A DNA stretch of 64,000 bases from contig OX422210.1 in assembly GCA_949130495.1 (NCBI GenBank), positions 499,759,760-499,823,759 of the forward strand, read 5' to 3'. Numbering within the stretch: the first letter of the stretch is position 1; the number at the start of each line of letters is the position of its first letter. The notes below the pieces were generated by a model. The model searched no databases and was not told the DNA's origin. It saw only the letters and a list, made by a program, of their open reading frames with translations. A program made the translations under genes and the position numbers. Shown piece after piece: positions 48,554 through 62,282 of this stretch. Origin of the DNA: Sambucus nigra (Eukaryota > Streptophyta > Magnoliopsida > Dipsacales > Adoxaceae).

Positions 48554-51500
48554 GGGTAAAATGCAAATTTAACCCTGAACTATGGGTTGATTTTCAACTT
48601 TAAACCTTAAGTTCCAAAAGTTGAAATATAAGCCCCAAAGTACAATTAGTAGTGCAACATGAGACACCCTTAAAATCCTGTCCAAAACACAAATAGTTTC
48701 CTTTATGTGGCATTTTCCAGTTGTTTCCACTTAAACACATGGCTTATACGTGGCAAATTGAGATGACCGTTGTGCCTTGAGTAATCGACCCGTAAAATAT
48801 TTGGGAAACCAATCGTTCAACTTAATTATATCCATTGTCTGATCACTCCATTCATGTTCTTGTCTCTCTTCATACTATGAGCAAGAGTTAGGATTTTATC
48901 CAAGCATTTGACTGAAGCAGTGCACGAATATAAGATATTTACGTTCAACTGACAAGTCGAAACCTCGTTGTGGTAAAAATTTCAAACTTTGTATGTTTTT
49001 TATTCAAATAGCTCAAATATTTGTTTAGTATTTATGTTATGCAAATATGTTCAAAAAAACTGGGATGAACTAGTTACTTGTGGAGGAAGGTAGAGAATGT
49101 TTTAGATTAATCCGTATTTTTCACTTCAATTGAAAATCTTAATAAAATTCCTTCATTTTTGAAACATTTATGTATTGCATATTAAATTTTGCAATGATTT
49201 AGTGTTGCATGTCTATTTTTCCATGTAAAAACCCTAACACTAACTAATATTTGTCTCGCCTTTGTCGTTTTAATTTTCAGATAAGGATGACAACTATTTC
49301 ACTATGCAAATTCATCTTAATGATAGATTTTAGGATGTGATTCCTCCTAGAAGGTATATTGGGGGAAAGTAGATAGGGGTATGACTTCTGCAACACATAC
49401 ATAATATCCATATTAGAGATAATGGGCATGGTTAATATATTAGGCATTAAAGAGTTGTGCATGTTACATCGTCAGACTAGTAAACGTGTTTGGATGAATT
49501 TGGATCGTGATAAGGTATTCATCCATCTATTGTCTCAATCGCCTAAGAAGAGATACACATTTTTTGTTGTTTTTTTATGAAATGATCACCTTGTCAATAT
49601 AACCCCTAGTCAAGAAGATTCTAAAGAACAACCACGTATGGAGAGTGTAGAACTGCCTAGGCTTAACTATGAACCACCTATGAACCCCAACTAAGTGATG
49701 AAGATTGTAATAAGACAGCTAGCCTAGGAATTGATGACAACGTTAGCTCACGAGAAACTACTGACATAGAGGTTGAGAATGGAAAATTTAGGAGTGACTC
49801 TAACTGTGATTATGAATACTTTAGTGATTCGGAGTTTGAGTATGAGATGAATGACTTTATGTTTGATGAAACACGGTTTGTGAGGAGAATTTGAATGGGG
49901 CGGGTAAAAGTCAAGGTGAGGAGACTTCAAATAAGAAAGAAAAATCTAAGGGTAAATAAAAAACAAAGGGGAAAGAAAAAATAAGGCTCAGTGGGATGAT
50001 CTGGGTGACTTTGAAGATGTTGATTGTGTGGTTTCAAATGACTTATGGAGTGTAGATAGTTCACCTGGTGATGAAGAGAAAGGTAGGCTAATGTTTTAAT
50101 CCAAAACAGACATAGAGGATCCTAAGTTTGTAGTTGGCCAATGTTTTAGTTCTCACACTATCTTAGATGAGGCATAAGGCAACATGTTATCAAGCATGGT
50201 AAATAAATCAAAATCATAAAGATTGAGAAAAGAAGGTTAAGGGAAGTTAGTAGAGATGGTTGTAATTGGATATTATATACTACAAAGATGATTGATGAGT
50301 CAACTTTAGAGGTGAGGGTTTTAAGACTAAGCACACATGTTGTAGGTCATTTGTGAACAAGAACCTTAAGGCTAAGTGGATTGTCGAGAGGTTGGTTAAT
50401 AGGATTAGGTCAAATCCTCAAATCCCTTTGAATGCACTATAAGAACTAGTAATATCTGAGTTTAAGTGTGGTGTGAGTATAACCTTACATTATAGGGAAA
50501 AAAGATATGCTTTCAAGTTAATTGACGAGACTTTAAAGGAGCAATATGCTAAACTGCATAACTATGTTTCAAAGCTTAAGAGGACTAATCTAGACACCAT
50601 GACCATCATTTAAGGTGATGGGATGGATTATAATAGGTTTTTAAGAATATATGTATGTTTAAGGGATGTAAGCATAGCTTTTTAGGCCATTGTAAACTTT
50701 TAATAAGCATGGATGAATGTCATTTGAATGGACCCAATGGTGGCCAATTGTTAATGGTTGTATGCTTGGATGGGAAAAACTCAATGTTCCCATTAGCTCA
50801 TGCCTTGGTTAAGGAGGAAAACAAAGATACCTGGTTGTGATTCATTTCTTTTTTAAAGGAAGACATAAACATGAGAAACTCACATTGATATACATCCATA
50901 ACAGACAAACAAAAAGGTTTGATACCTGCATTAGAGGAATTGTGTCCAAATCCATAACATAGGCATTGTGTTAGGCACTTGTATAACTACTTTGAAGCTG
51001 AACGTAAAGGTCTTGTTTTGAAATAGGTCTTTTATAATTGTGTGATGGCTGCTACAATTCCTGGTTTTGGAAAAGAAATGGAGAAACTTATGGATTTCGA
51101 CAAAGAGGCTTTTGAATGGTTGGCTGAAAAGGGCCCTTGTGAGTAGAGTAGGTCTCACTTTAGTTTCATACCCAAGTCTAATATGTTGTTTGACAATCTT
51201 TGTGAGAGTTTTAATGCACATATTTGCAAAAAAAAAAAAATACTAAACATATGCTTGAGCTCTTTGAATAAAAAAAAACATACAAAGTCTGAAATTTTTG
51301 CCATAATGAAACTCCGACATGTTAGTTGATCGAAAATATCTTATATCCGTGCACATCTTCAGCCAAATGCTTGGACAAACCCTAGTTCTTACTCAGAGTA
51401 TGAAGAGAGAGGAGAACAAGAACAAATTGATCAAACAATTAATAAAAATGAGTTGAACGTTTGATTTCCCAAATATTTTGTGTGTTGATTACTCAAGGCA

Positions 51501-51724
51501 CAACGATCGTCTCAATTTGCCATGTATAACCCACGTGTTTAAATAGAAACATCTGACAAATGCCACATGAAGGAAATCGTTTGTGTTTTGGTCAAAATTT
51601 TAACGGAGGCTCATACTGCATTACTAATTGTATTTTAGGGGGGGTACCATTGCAACTTTTAGAACTTAAGGTCTAAAATTGAAAATCATTCTATTCTTCA
51701 GGATTAAATTTGCATATTTTATAG
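48554..51724 (+). mobile_element. MuDR-type MULE with terminal inverted repeats of about 500 bp
   Basis: The left arm (48,554 to about 49,045) matches the reverse complement of the right arm (about 51,222-51,724) over nearly its whole length at roughly 75-80% identity by eye. Between them lies a decayed MULE transposase. The outermost bases are uncertain by several nucleotides and I could not confirm a 9-bp target duplication. The left end lies only 30 bp from element D. Confidence 0.8.
49270..51290 (+). pseudogene. MULE transposase (MURA family), decayed
   Basis: Pieces in several frames follow the MURA order. An N-terminal YIGGK-like piece lies near 49,350. An acidic Asp/Glu-rich stretch follows (49,620-50,090). 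The DNA-binding region includes FVVGQCF and CNWILY (50,130-50,280) and HTCCRSFVNKNLKAKW (about 50,335-50,380). The MULE catalytic domain includes MDECHLNGPNGGQL and PLAHALVKEENKDTW (50,655-50,840). ITDKQKGLIPALEE and VRHLYNYFEAE follow (50,890-51,000), then a tail with FGKEMEKL and LFDNLCESFNAHI to about 51,225. Stops and frameshifts interrupt every part. The conserved D of MDECHLNG is kept. The 3' end of the gene overlaps the right terminal inverted repeat. Confidence 0.85.
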
Positions 51725-52659
51725 TCAAACCTACCCAAAGTCCAAACTCAAGCATATCTCTTTCATAGGCCTAGCAATATTTTTATTATATAATACAAAA
51801 GCCCATAAATTGATGAGCGCCGTGTCTTAGAAAATATTGGTACGCCTAGTTTCTACAAGTTATTTGATATTTTATTTAGAGATTAGGACTATTTTAAATT
51901 ATTTTTCAAGGTTATTTAGCTTGTTGAGTTATATTCCCTCTTTGGAATTAGTTGAGGAGATTCAAAAAAAATCCATACCCTCTTGATGAAATTGAGTTTC
52001 TCTCTTCTTCTCTTTGATTTTTTTTAATATTGTTATTATTATTATCTTTTTTGGGTAGGATGGGGGTATAGGGTATGATGTCCCTTTTTGAGCTTATGCG
52101 TAGGGGACAAGCGAGTCAATGCATAAAGTATAACCGGGATGATGCACATGCGGAGGGTTAAGTATAAATTTTTGACAAGGGGTTATGCTTAATTAAGGTA
52201 TTATCACATGGGTCAAAACTAAGTAAATAAAGTACATTTGGGTAGAGAAACAAAAAAGAATAAGCCATCCCCTTAGCAATTTTATTATTTTAGTATAGTA
52301 TGTGGAACCAAATGAAGGAAAATGGGCTCAAACACACTCGTACAATGACAAGAATTTAGATACATGCCGCTCAAATACGCTTTCAAAAATTACATTTAAC
52401 CTAGTTAAAAGTTGACTAATGAAACCCCCAAGCAAAGGCTCTTCTTCTAGGAAAAAATAGCTCGTACACCGCAAATACCTGCAAGAAATGATGAAATATA
52501 TATATCAGCATAGATCACGAAAATGATAATATTCCAATTTTTAATTTCTGCATCAACTTCACTTTACTTTAAGATGATCTTATTTCTAAATTTGTTTCAG
52601 TTTTTGTCAAGTAGAGTCAACACTAACAAGTTTAGTAATTGACAACATGAGCAAATGCG
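51725..52659. other. Gene-free stretch and 3' flank of the AGPR gene
   Basis: No gene seen. The part from about 52,450 to 52,659 is probably the 3' untranslated region of the minus-strand AGPR gene, though no clear polyadenylation signal could be fixed. Confidence 0.5.
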
Positions 52660-55600
52660 CTAAGGAAACAAAGGGGGGCACAGAAGCCCTGTGTTCTCCG
52701 GAATTCCCATCATCAAATTAAGATTCTGTAAAGCTTGACCAGAAGCTCCCTTCACAAGATTATCAATCTGCAACAAGCATTTTTTTTGCCTTAGCAATCA
52801 AGTAATACCATACGATCATGTATATATGCAGTGCAGATTTTAACTGCAATCAAGAGGTAAAAGAAACATACCACAGATATTATTATTGCTCTCCCAGGAA
52901 TTCGATCAGGAAAGACATTCATGAGACAATAATTGGATCCGCGGACATGTCGAGTATGAGGAACTTCATTGTTCTTTAACAAAATTACGAATTCGTCATT
53001 CTGTACATGCATAAAAAAAAAAAAAAAATGAATCCACCCAATACTATAGAAAATAAACAAGTGTTTCGTGAAAATAAGAAAGCATGCATTAAAACACATT
53101 AAGATAATAAAAAAAGATAATGTGTGTTGATAATACGAGTCCCACATGGAAAAATTAAAGCCTTGCACCAGTGTATGAGATCCTTGAGGGCCTTCACCCA
53201 TAAGCAATTGGTTTGGGGTCAAATGCTCCAATAGTTAACATGGTATCAGAGCCTATATATGGGCCAACGCTCCAATATTTCCATGTCACCTAATTTAAAT
53301 ATGTGCACAAGCGAGCGTCATGTTGAGAATATAAATTCCAACATGGGAAAATTAAATCCTTGCACAACAGTATATATACAATTAGATGTGGTGATTCTAC
53401 TCGTAGTGTTGATGAACGGTGATGGATCATCTAAACACTCAATCTCAACATGGTATGACTGAGAAATAACTGGATGGCATACCTCATAAAAGCTCCTCAA
53501 ATGTTCTTTGAGATCCTGAATTGACACTCCTGGAGCCATTTCCACATATATACTTGATTGCATACCACGGCTCTGCAAGAAATTACTGTGAGTAGAATAT
53601 ATGGGAAAATGGAAAACACTCCATAGATTTGAGCATAATCATTACCATTGGCATTAAGTGTGGAGTGAAGCTGACAGTAACTTTTGAATACGAGGCCTCA
53701 GATAACCCTTGTTCAATTTCAGGCACTGAAAAATCACCATTAGAAGTTACAGCAATGCAAGAATCACGACATGCACTTGATAAAGAATACGGACATCCAT
53801 TCATCGGTGGTCGGTGATTAAAGACATCAAACTCATTTTACTAAAAACAATTAGAACTCTACAGCACTAGTAAACCGTTACATAGATCCCTTGAACGGAA
53901 AAACTTATGAAGGGAGATAAATGACACGAAGTTTAGGACTGCAGAGGTTAATGCAGGAACTGATAGAAAGGACAAGATAGCCCACAATGTAAGCGGTCAC
54001 TAAATGATTCAATCTTGGGATATTTGTTCCGGGAGTTTAGGTAAAATAGGCATCTGTGGTGGCACTATCAGAAACATTTATACTATTTTTAGTTAAGCTA
54101 TATTGACATCCCCTCTTGTTTGCCATAATTACAAATGCCTCCCTTTCTGTTTTAAAAACTACATCTGTCCCCTCTTGTTTCAAGCATTACACCTGTCTCC
54201 CCTCATGTTTCAACTTGTGAACATTCCTACCCTTGCAATAGGGGCAGCAGGCGTTACAAAATAAAAATAAGAGGGGAGTTGAGTATGAGTGTAATATTTG
54301 AAACAAGAGAGGAAGTATCTATGACAAACAAAAAGGGAGGTCCAGATGCTTTTACCAAGTTTTTTATTACATCATTATGACTAGGGTTCCCAGAGGACTA
54401 TCTACCATGACGATGATTGGTAATGCCATAAGAATGAATCCCTTCAGCTATTTCAGTGTACAAATTTGCCTCCTTTGCACCACGTCCTGCACCATGTACC
54501 AAGAATCAGAAATTGCAACTGTTGCAAGTGGAATCAAGAACATAATGCGATGGCTGAGGAGAGAGAGTTCATACCTGCCCCACTAACACCTGATTTTGCA
54601 TCAATAATGATGTTTTTAACATTAATGAGATTAGCCTGCAACCACAAACAAAACCTAAACCAGTAAGGATACTAAATACGTCCTAGCTCAGTATCAATGC
54701 ATTCATATGGCAAATGTCTGTTCGGAGTGGATATGTAAAAAACATTTTACTAAAATTTTCTGCCACTATCACAAAAAGTAAAATAACAATGAAGTGCTTC
54801 TCCAATATGTCAAATTTGGAGACTACATTCTTTGAGAAAACAAGTAATTTAAATATACTAGGGCTCATTTGACAAACACTTCCAAAGAATGTTGTCTAGG
54901 TCTAGGAGTACAAGGACCATACATGCCATCGAAGAAGAACTTGAAGTGTATGAGTTGCTCGAATTTTAATTAAATAGGTATAAATAGAAAAAATCATTTA
55001 TCAATAGGAAACAAACTTTTGCAACCAAATATAAGAACTGAAAAATATAATTAAAAACGGAAGTATAGCATGTGTTACTGAGTAACCTCCTCGACGAACA
55101 AGAGGGGGCATATCCTCTCCTCGGAGATGGAAAATTTCCAAGTATGCGAAGACAACCAAAATCACCTCCAAGTAAATGATACTTAATCAAACAAAGACAG
55201 GGTTTGAAGGACCCTAGGCCTAAGTAATCAATTGGACTTCTTGAGAGTATGGATTGGAGGATTTAGTATGAACTAGAAAGTAATGTCAGAAGACTTCTGA
55301 TCGTTCCAAGTATACGCAAGAGACACTACTACGACACCCCAAGTAACTCCCCTCGAGCAATCCTTAGTTGCTCGAAACAAATACGTCCAGTAATCTTAAT
55401 ATATTTTACCCAAGTTACGTCACACGTATGATTGTTATGTAAAATTAAATCCTTTTGAGGTTTCAAAAAGAAAAGGTAAAACAATAAAGAGTCTCTTAAT
55501 TTCCCTCAATCGGAATTCTTGACTTATGGCTTAAAAGTTTTATAAAATACTTGACCATATTAGTTTAGATAATTGAGTTTGACCACAAGTTTTTGTTTTT

Positions 55601-58125
55601 GAAGTGCAAAATAGATGGAAATATATAAAATTATACAAAAATATTATTTCTCGTTGTGTCCGCGCTGTGCCATGTCCTAATCTTTCGAGATTGGTTGTGC
55701 CATTGAGTCCATGTCGGGTCAGCCCGTATTTGTGTCCGTATTTTATAGCATCTCAAAATTGTTCATCTATATCCTGAGGAACCCTCTCTGCCATACTTTC
55801 CACAACTACTACTTCCTGCAAGAACGCAGGTGATGCTCCACCTTAGCGAGCAAAACTGACTTGCTCCTACACTTAAATTGTCAAATCGCAAATCGCATGA
55901 CGAATCAAAAATCTATGAATTAGGAATAAGGAATTCTTTCGTCAAATCGAATCATAAGTTCCAATCAAAAAAATACAAAAAAGAATAATACACCACATTA
56001 TCTGGTAAAATCAATTATAGTACATGATTACACCATCTAATGGTAAAATACATCTTCATGTCAAATTTGTTAGTTTAAGTCCCTATTGTGATCCCGATTT
56101 GCAACTCACAATATAAATACATTATACATTAAGAAGACTAACCATAAATTCATAATAAATAACATAAATAATCATGAATAAATAGTCAAAGAAAAAGGAT
56201 TATTGAAATACTAGTAACCCAAATATAATATATTCTGTTTAAAGAGAAAGGATTATTTAAAGAAAATAGAGTAACAAAGGCTTACGCACAAAACTAAAGC
56301 ATATGTGAAGTTAAAACTCATTGGATTTCTCTATTCCATCAATAAAATTTAGAATGATCATGTTACTTCAGACTTTAAATTATGTACATGATACAAGAAT
56401 CTATAGAGTTACCAATCAAATGGAATTCAACCAAATCATATGAACCATATAGTGAATTGTAAAAAATTCATTTCCTGTTTATTTTAGATTCAACTCGTGA
56501 TTAGTATCGATTAAGCTATGAATCGTGATCGAAATGTATGATTTTAGCAATTATGCCTATATTCTCTTACATTTATTAGGTCTCCCTTTGACAAAAACTT
56601 CTAAAACACGTTGGCCACTTATAGAGGGTTTTCCATATCCAAAGATGGACCATGTCCACCCTTTGTCTTGATGCGCCTTCACCCTTGGTCTCAGCCACTT
56701 GTGGTTTTCATGCACTTCGATTGTTAAAATGTAAATCAAATAACCCTTGAGAAATCCAGATTTAGGGAAAGGGAGACGATCTAAAATAAAATATTAAGTT
56801 CATCGTGCTTCTGAACATGTATCTTAGAGCAAGAGAAATTGCTAACTTATCAAAGACTTAACGAAGTACTTGCATCAAAATATGCACAAGTAAAAATGTT
56901 TTCAATAAGAAACACAAACCTTTATCAAGGGAATAAGAGGAAGTTGGATGGAAGTTGGATAACATCCAGGATTTGCAACTAGGCGTGCAGTTCGAATTTC
57001 ACTTCTTAAGATCTCTGTCAAACCATATACAGCTTCTTTCTGGCACCGGGAAAAACAAAAGACTCGTTCGCATAAAGCACGCAAAAATAAGTACTCCACA
57101 AAGGTTCAACGTTGATGGTGCGTTTCATTTATGTTATGCAAAGGGGAAAAATCATAAGCAACCTACCCGAAATATCAGATTAAAAAACCCATGATAAAAT
57201 CATGCGGAAGTTTTTTTCCTGTAATATTTTTTTCTTTTTTTTTAATTAGTGTAATCAGAAGATGCAGGAAAAAACTCAACCTGCAAATCTGGTGCTCTGT
57301 GAGGCTGACCATACCATTCTTCATACTCACCAATATTTCTCAGCCGAAAGTCCTACATAATCATCTCATATTACTTATATATGGGCACATTTTTAAATAA
57401 TAAAGGAAATGGAGTATGCATGTATGCATCGAAATCATACCGCAGAAAGATCAACGATTTTTAACAGGTTAGGAAGCCCTTTGATAATTTCCTGCAAAAC
57501 TAAATGCCTTAATGATTAAATAATATGCATAAATAGCAGGCTGCATATGTTTACAAATCTAAAAATCCGACTGGCAAGGGTCTGAACATAATTTACATTT
57601 TTCATTAATACATACAGTGATTTGAGACCCTCAAGAAATGTGAACTTCGTCAGGTCAGTAATGATCAGATAAGTAATATATCATGAAATTGTCAAATAAC
57701 CTGAGTTATTGTTAACCACCCTTTAGAAATGTGAACTTGGTCAGGCCAATAACGATTAGATTAGAAATATATCATGGAATAGTCAAATAACCTGAGTGGT
57801 CCCATGTGGCAAACAGCAGAACACAGCATCCACGTTAGAAAAATCTGCATCCTTGACAGCAACCATAATTGGCAAGTCCTGCAATACACATGAAGTCGAG
57901 ACATGTAGTTTCAAGTTTTGATAATTAGTCCATGGAAAAGCACAAAGGCAATGAATCGAAAGACATAAAGGAGAGAGAAAATGGAAAGCAAGAAAGCAAA
58001 TTCACTTGAGTGTGTTTGATTATTAAAGAAAAAAATTAAAATAATCCATTCTTTTGAGAATTTGGAAAAAAGATTAGAAATAGTTCATTTTTATGAGAAG
58101 TTGGAATATACACACACACATGCGC

Positions 58126-58164
<39 letters not shown>

Positions 58165-60321
58165 TTAAATTAGTGTCTTGGTGAGACGTCTCTTGCTTTC
58201 CTGGTTTTCCATGGAATACGATGTTGGAGGGCAGGTAAGAAAGGTGTTCCTTTAAAAATGGCAATGGGGAAAAGATGGAGCACATGCCACATTTGAAACT
58301 ACGTTTCCCACAAAATATATTTGCAATTAAGCACACCAAAAGTAACATGGGTGGGAAACAAAACAAAAAATAAATAAAAATTCGTGGAAAAAAATGCAAC
58401 ACCAAACAAATACATCAATATCGGCCGATACACAATGCGTATCGGACGTGTCGTATCGTATCGTATCGTATCGGGGGCAAAACGTGTTGTATCGGTGAAT
58501 GTATCGTTTTTTGTAAGTATCGGCGATAAATAAGTAAGTATCGGTCGACACATATGTATCGGACGTATCGTATTGTATCGTCGATACATACCTTTTTTGT
58601 TTTTCAGCTAAACAACGCCACTTTGCTTTTTTAACCAAAAAAACAATTGAATAAGTTGAGAAAGTTTGTAAAAGGGATTTGGGACTTGGGATTTTGTTTA
58701 GCAAAGTTATGAGGGTTTTAAAAAACAAGGAGAAGAACTTACAAACCATTACAGCTTTGCTAGGGTTTCTAATTATGAACCAAATCACATACTCCTCTCA
58801 ATTTCTTCTTCTTCTTCGATTTAGGTGAGGGTTGATTTCCATTGATCGCAACCTCCTATCTTTTTTTCATTTATTATTTTCTTCCTTTGTTTCTTATTCC
58901 CAACAAATTTATTTATTTATGTGTGGGCTAGTGTCCTGTGCAAAGTCACTATATTATTATATAATAAGTATAATTGATCTTAGTGGCTATGATTATTGTA
59001 TAAATTATTAAATATTGTGTTTAATAGAAAATAGAAAATAGACAATAGTGACTACTGAGAATATTATTATATTTCAGTTAATGGGCTAAATTACTTATTC
59101 CTTATTTTTTTAATGTTAATATAGAATGCTAAGACAAAAAGATTTGGTGTATAATCATTGCACGCAAGTTGGTGAAGGGAAAAATAAAAGGCTGAGATTG
59201 CTAAATAATTATTGTGTTTTCTATATTATTTTTAGGTACTACACGCACGTATTTTAATGTATATAAAATTATTTATATAATTATTGAAAATCAAAATGTA
59301 TCTTACGATACGATACGATACGATACACATTTTTTGAGAAAACGATACGGCTCCGATACACATTTTGACAACCTTGATTCTAAGAAAGCATTTCTATAAA
59401 TGTATGACATCCGCCATAATTTTTAGAATGACACCATTTCTCACATCAAGAGAAATAGCTGATGGCTTCCTATATTGACCGACTCAAAGAGACGAGTCTG
59501 ATAGACTATCAGTAAACAGTTGGTGAGCATGAAAGTTGGATATAGAGCTGCAGTCGAATACAGGTTAATTAATGGATTTATCACTTTTATGACTTAATTC
59601 AAAGAAGGTGAAAACAAGCTGTGACCAAATTTCCCAATATTTAGAATACAAAATCCAAATGATGTGATATACACGTACAAAAATAACTCCCACCACAAAT
59701 GAGCATGCCAACGACCCTTATTTTGGAAATGACAATTTTGTTGCCTAGTACACAACATCTTGCGAGATAAATATATGTTGTGAAATTAAAACAACAGGGC
59801 CACAATTAGGGAATAGGCAGTAGTCCAAATGAGTTTACAGATCAATAGAGTTGCAAAAATCTAATCCTCAAGAAACCTATAATTTTAACTTATCTAACCA
59901 CCTCTTGGGTGCGATCTCAATCTAAGGCCAAAATCAATAGATTGGTTAGAAACACATCGGACTGGTATCAACAGGCTTTTGCCAATTGGAAATCCATGCT
60001 TTAGAGCAACTTAAGACGTTAAAACATTGCGACAGCTAAGATATAACAGCTCCGTGTCATCTATGCTTAAAAATTGTTGTTGTAAACAACCTTCTAAATA
60101 TATTAAGACCAATAATGCTAGTTCACATCATAGGACAATGCTATCATATTTGTTCAAGTTACTGGACCAGGACTGTGGGGGGTGTTGCCTCATAAAGATA
60201 TGGTAGATCGTAGACCTCACCACATGATAATTGGAACAATCACTTGTATCAGAAAAAACAATTGTACTTACTATACTTAGATTATCAGATTTTCCACGTT
60301 CAGGATAGCGACCATCATATC

Positions 60322-60365
<44 letters not shown>

Positions 60366-60617
60366 ATACAATATGCAACAAGCATAACATAGAAATATAT
60401 TCAAGCAGATTAGAACTTTAAAAATAAATTGAGCCACTCAAGGTTATCACTTTCATAAGAAACCCACTTTTCGAGTGAATAAAAAACATGACAATACAAA
60501 AACTTTTACTTGTGTAATAAGATGTGGAAACACTGATCCAATCGATTGGCCAGCTTTTCTATCAGCAGTCATCAGGGTAATGTCGAAGCAAGGATGGTTT
60601 GCTAGAAGTCGAACAAT
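52660..60617 (-). CDS. N-acetyl-gamma-glutamyl-phosphate reductase (AGPR, ArgC type), 5'-partial, 11 exons
   Basis: AGPR reduces N-acetylglutamyl phosphate to the semialdehyde with NADPH, the third step of ornithine/arginine synthesis, in the chloroplast. Exons, 5' to 3': 60617-60510, 57878-57792, 57491-57441, 57352-57281, 57039-56920, 54635-54575, 54486-54406, 53725-53646, 53572-53483, 53000-52872, 52767-52660. They total 987 nt, 328 codons plus stop, with GT-AG introns and continuous phase. Motifs include [26 protein letters not shown], the active-site NPGCYPT (Cys codon 56,962-56,964), [26 protein letters not shown] and [15 protein letters not shown]; the protein ends PLFP. No stop or frameshift is seen. 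The first exon (transit peptide and the NADP-binding GASGYTG loop) is not in 60,618-64,000 and must lie upstream, outside the window. The match to plant AGPR is near residue-for-residue (from memory). Confidence 0.96.
53125..53450 (-). mobile_element. TRIM-like element in an AGPR intron
   Basis: A short LTR-like unit (53,125-53,240, starting TGTTGATAATAC and ending GTTAACA) is followed immediately by the plus-strand primer binding site TGGTATCAGAGCC (53,241-53,253). After 67 bp a second related unit starts TGTTGAGAATAT (53,321) and ends near CTCAACA (53,450). Shared blocks include CACATGG/AACATGG and AATTAAAKCCTTGCAC. About 326 bp in total and no coding capacity fit a terminal-repeat retrotransposon in miniature. 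Element polarity, judged from the primer site, is plus, opposite to the gene. It fills most of the 482-bp intron 53,001-53,482. Confidence 0.68.
54106..54352. mobile_element. MITE-like inverted repeat in an AGPR intron
   Basis: The arm near 54,106-54,205 (CCCCTCTTGTTTGCCATAAT...) pairs imperfectly with the arm near 54,268-54,352 (...ATGACAAACAAAAAGGGAGG). Each arm also holds an internal repeat of the theme CCTCTTGTTTCAA...ATTACA. It lies in the 680-bp intron 53,726-54,405. The family is not identified. Confidence 0.5.
54636..56919. other. Long AGPR intron (2,284 bp)
   Basis: This intron separates the exon holding the catalytic Cys from the next exon. The part 54,990-55,400 looks like transposon-derived sequence, with CCTCGAGC and TTGCTCG motifs in the style of LTR element A. 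The part 55,650-55,780 is GC-richer. I see no coding frame. Confidence 0.6.
57636..57796. repeat. Tandem 91-bp duplication spanning an AGPR splice donor
   Basis: The stretch AGAAATGTGAACTT through GTCAAATAACCTGAGT occurs twice, with the end motif at 57,691 and 57,782, a 91-bp period, with scattered differences. The motif contains the minus-strand exon end and donor CTCAG|GTTATTTGAC, so the donor of exon 57,792-57,878 has a second copy at 57,701 inside the intron. Confidence 0.85.
58126..58164. repeat. GATA microsatellite
   Basis: About ten GATA units lie in an AGPR intron. Confidence 0.95.
58408..59361. mobile_element. Non-autonomous element with inverted GTATCG-rich arms
   Basis: The left arm (58,408-58,590) has many GTATCG and TATCG motifs, including tandem TCGTA at 58,451-58,473. 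The right arm (about 59,295-59,361) has the complementary CGATA tandem at 59,305-59,328 plus CGATAC and CCGATACACATTTT. The core of about 700 bp has no gene. It lies in the AGPR intron 57,879-60,509. The arms differ in length, so exact termini and family are unknown. Confidence 0.5.
60325..60361. repeat. TA microsatellite
   Basis: About 18 TA units lie in an AGPR intron, close upstream (gene sense) of the next part of the intron. Confidence 0.95.
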
Positions 60618-60785
60618 CTGCAAGAAAAGGTCACATGTCAGGAACTCAAAAATGAGAAGATACACAGTATTTTATAGCACCTCATCATAACAAGATACAC
60701 TACAAAACCAGAACCCGGAATTGAAAAGCCTAAGACCACTCAGGAGTAAAGAGGGAAGCTTTGGACTTCTATAAAATCTCCATTT

Positions 60786-60788
<3 letters not shown>

Positions 60789-60855
<67 letters not shown>

Positions 60856-60869
60856 GAGAGAGAGAGAGA
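60789..60869. repeat. Compound CT, TA, GA microsatellite
   Basis: CT repeats, then TA repeats, then GA repeats directly abut the MITE at 60,870. The compound array is close to self-complementary end to end. Confidence 0.9.

Positions 60870-62200
<1,331 letters not shown>

Positions 62201-62275
<75 letters not shown>
62201..62275. repeat. Compound TA, TG microsatellite
   Basis: About 25 TA units are followed by about 12 TG units, the same order as at 61,745-61,809 on the other side of the GGCG-rich element. Confidence 0.92.
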
Positions 62276-62276
<1 letters not shown>

Positions 62277-62282
62277 TGAGTG

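Noticed and set aside
53441..53463. Second primer binding site (TGGTATGACT) after the right LTR-like unit of the TRIM
   Set aside because: Only the first seven bases match the initiator-Met site. It could be coincidence or a worn tandem copy, so it was not called.
58091..58788. Overlapping minus-strand ORFs of 96-153 aa in an AGPR intron
   Set aside because: They arise from GATA and TATCG repeats. No domain was recognised, and they are on the gene strand inside an intron flanked by good splice sites.
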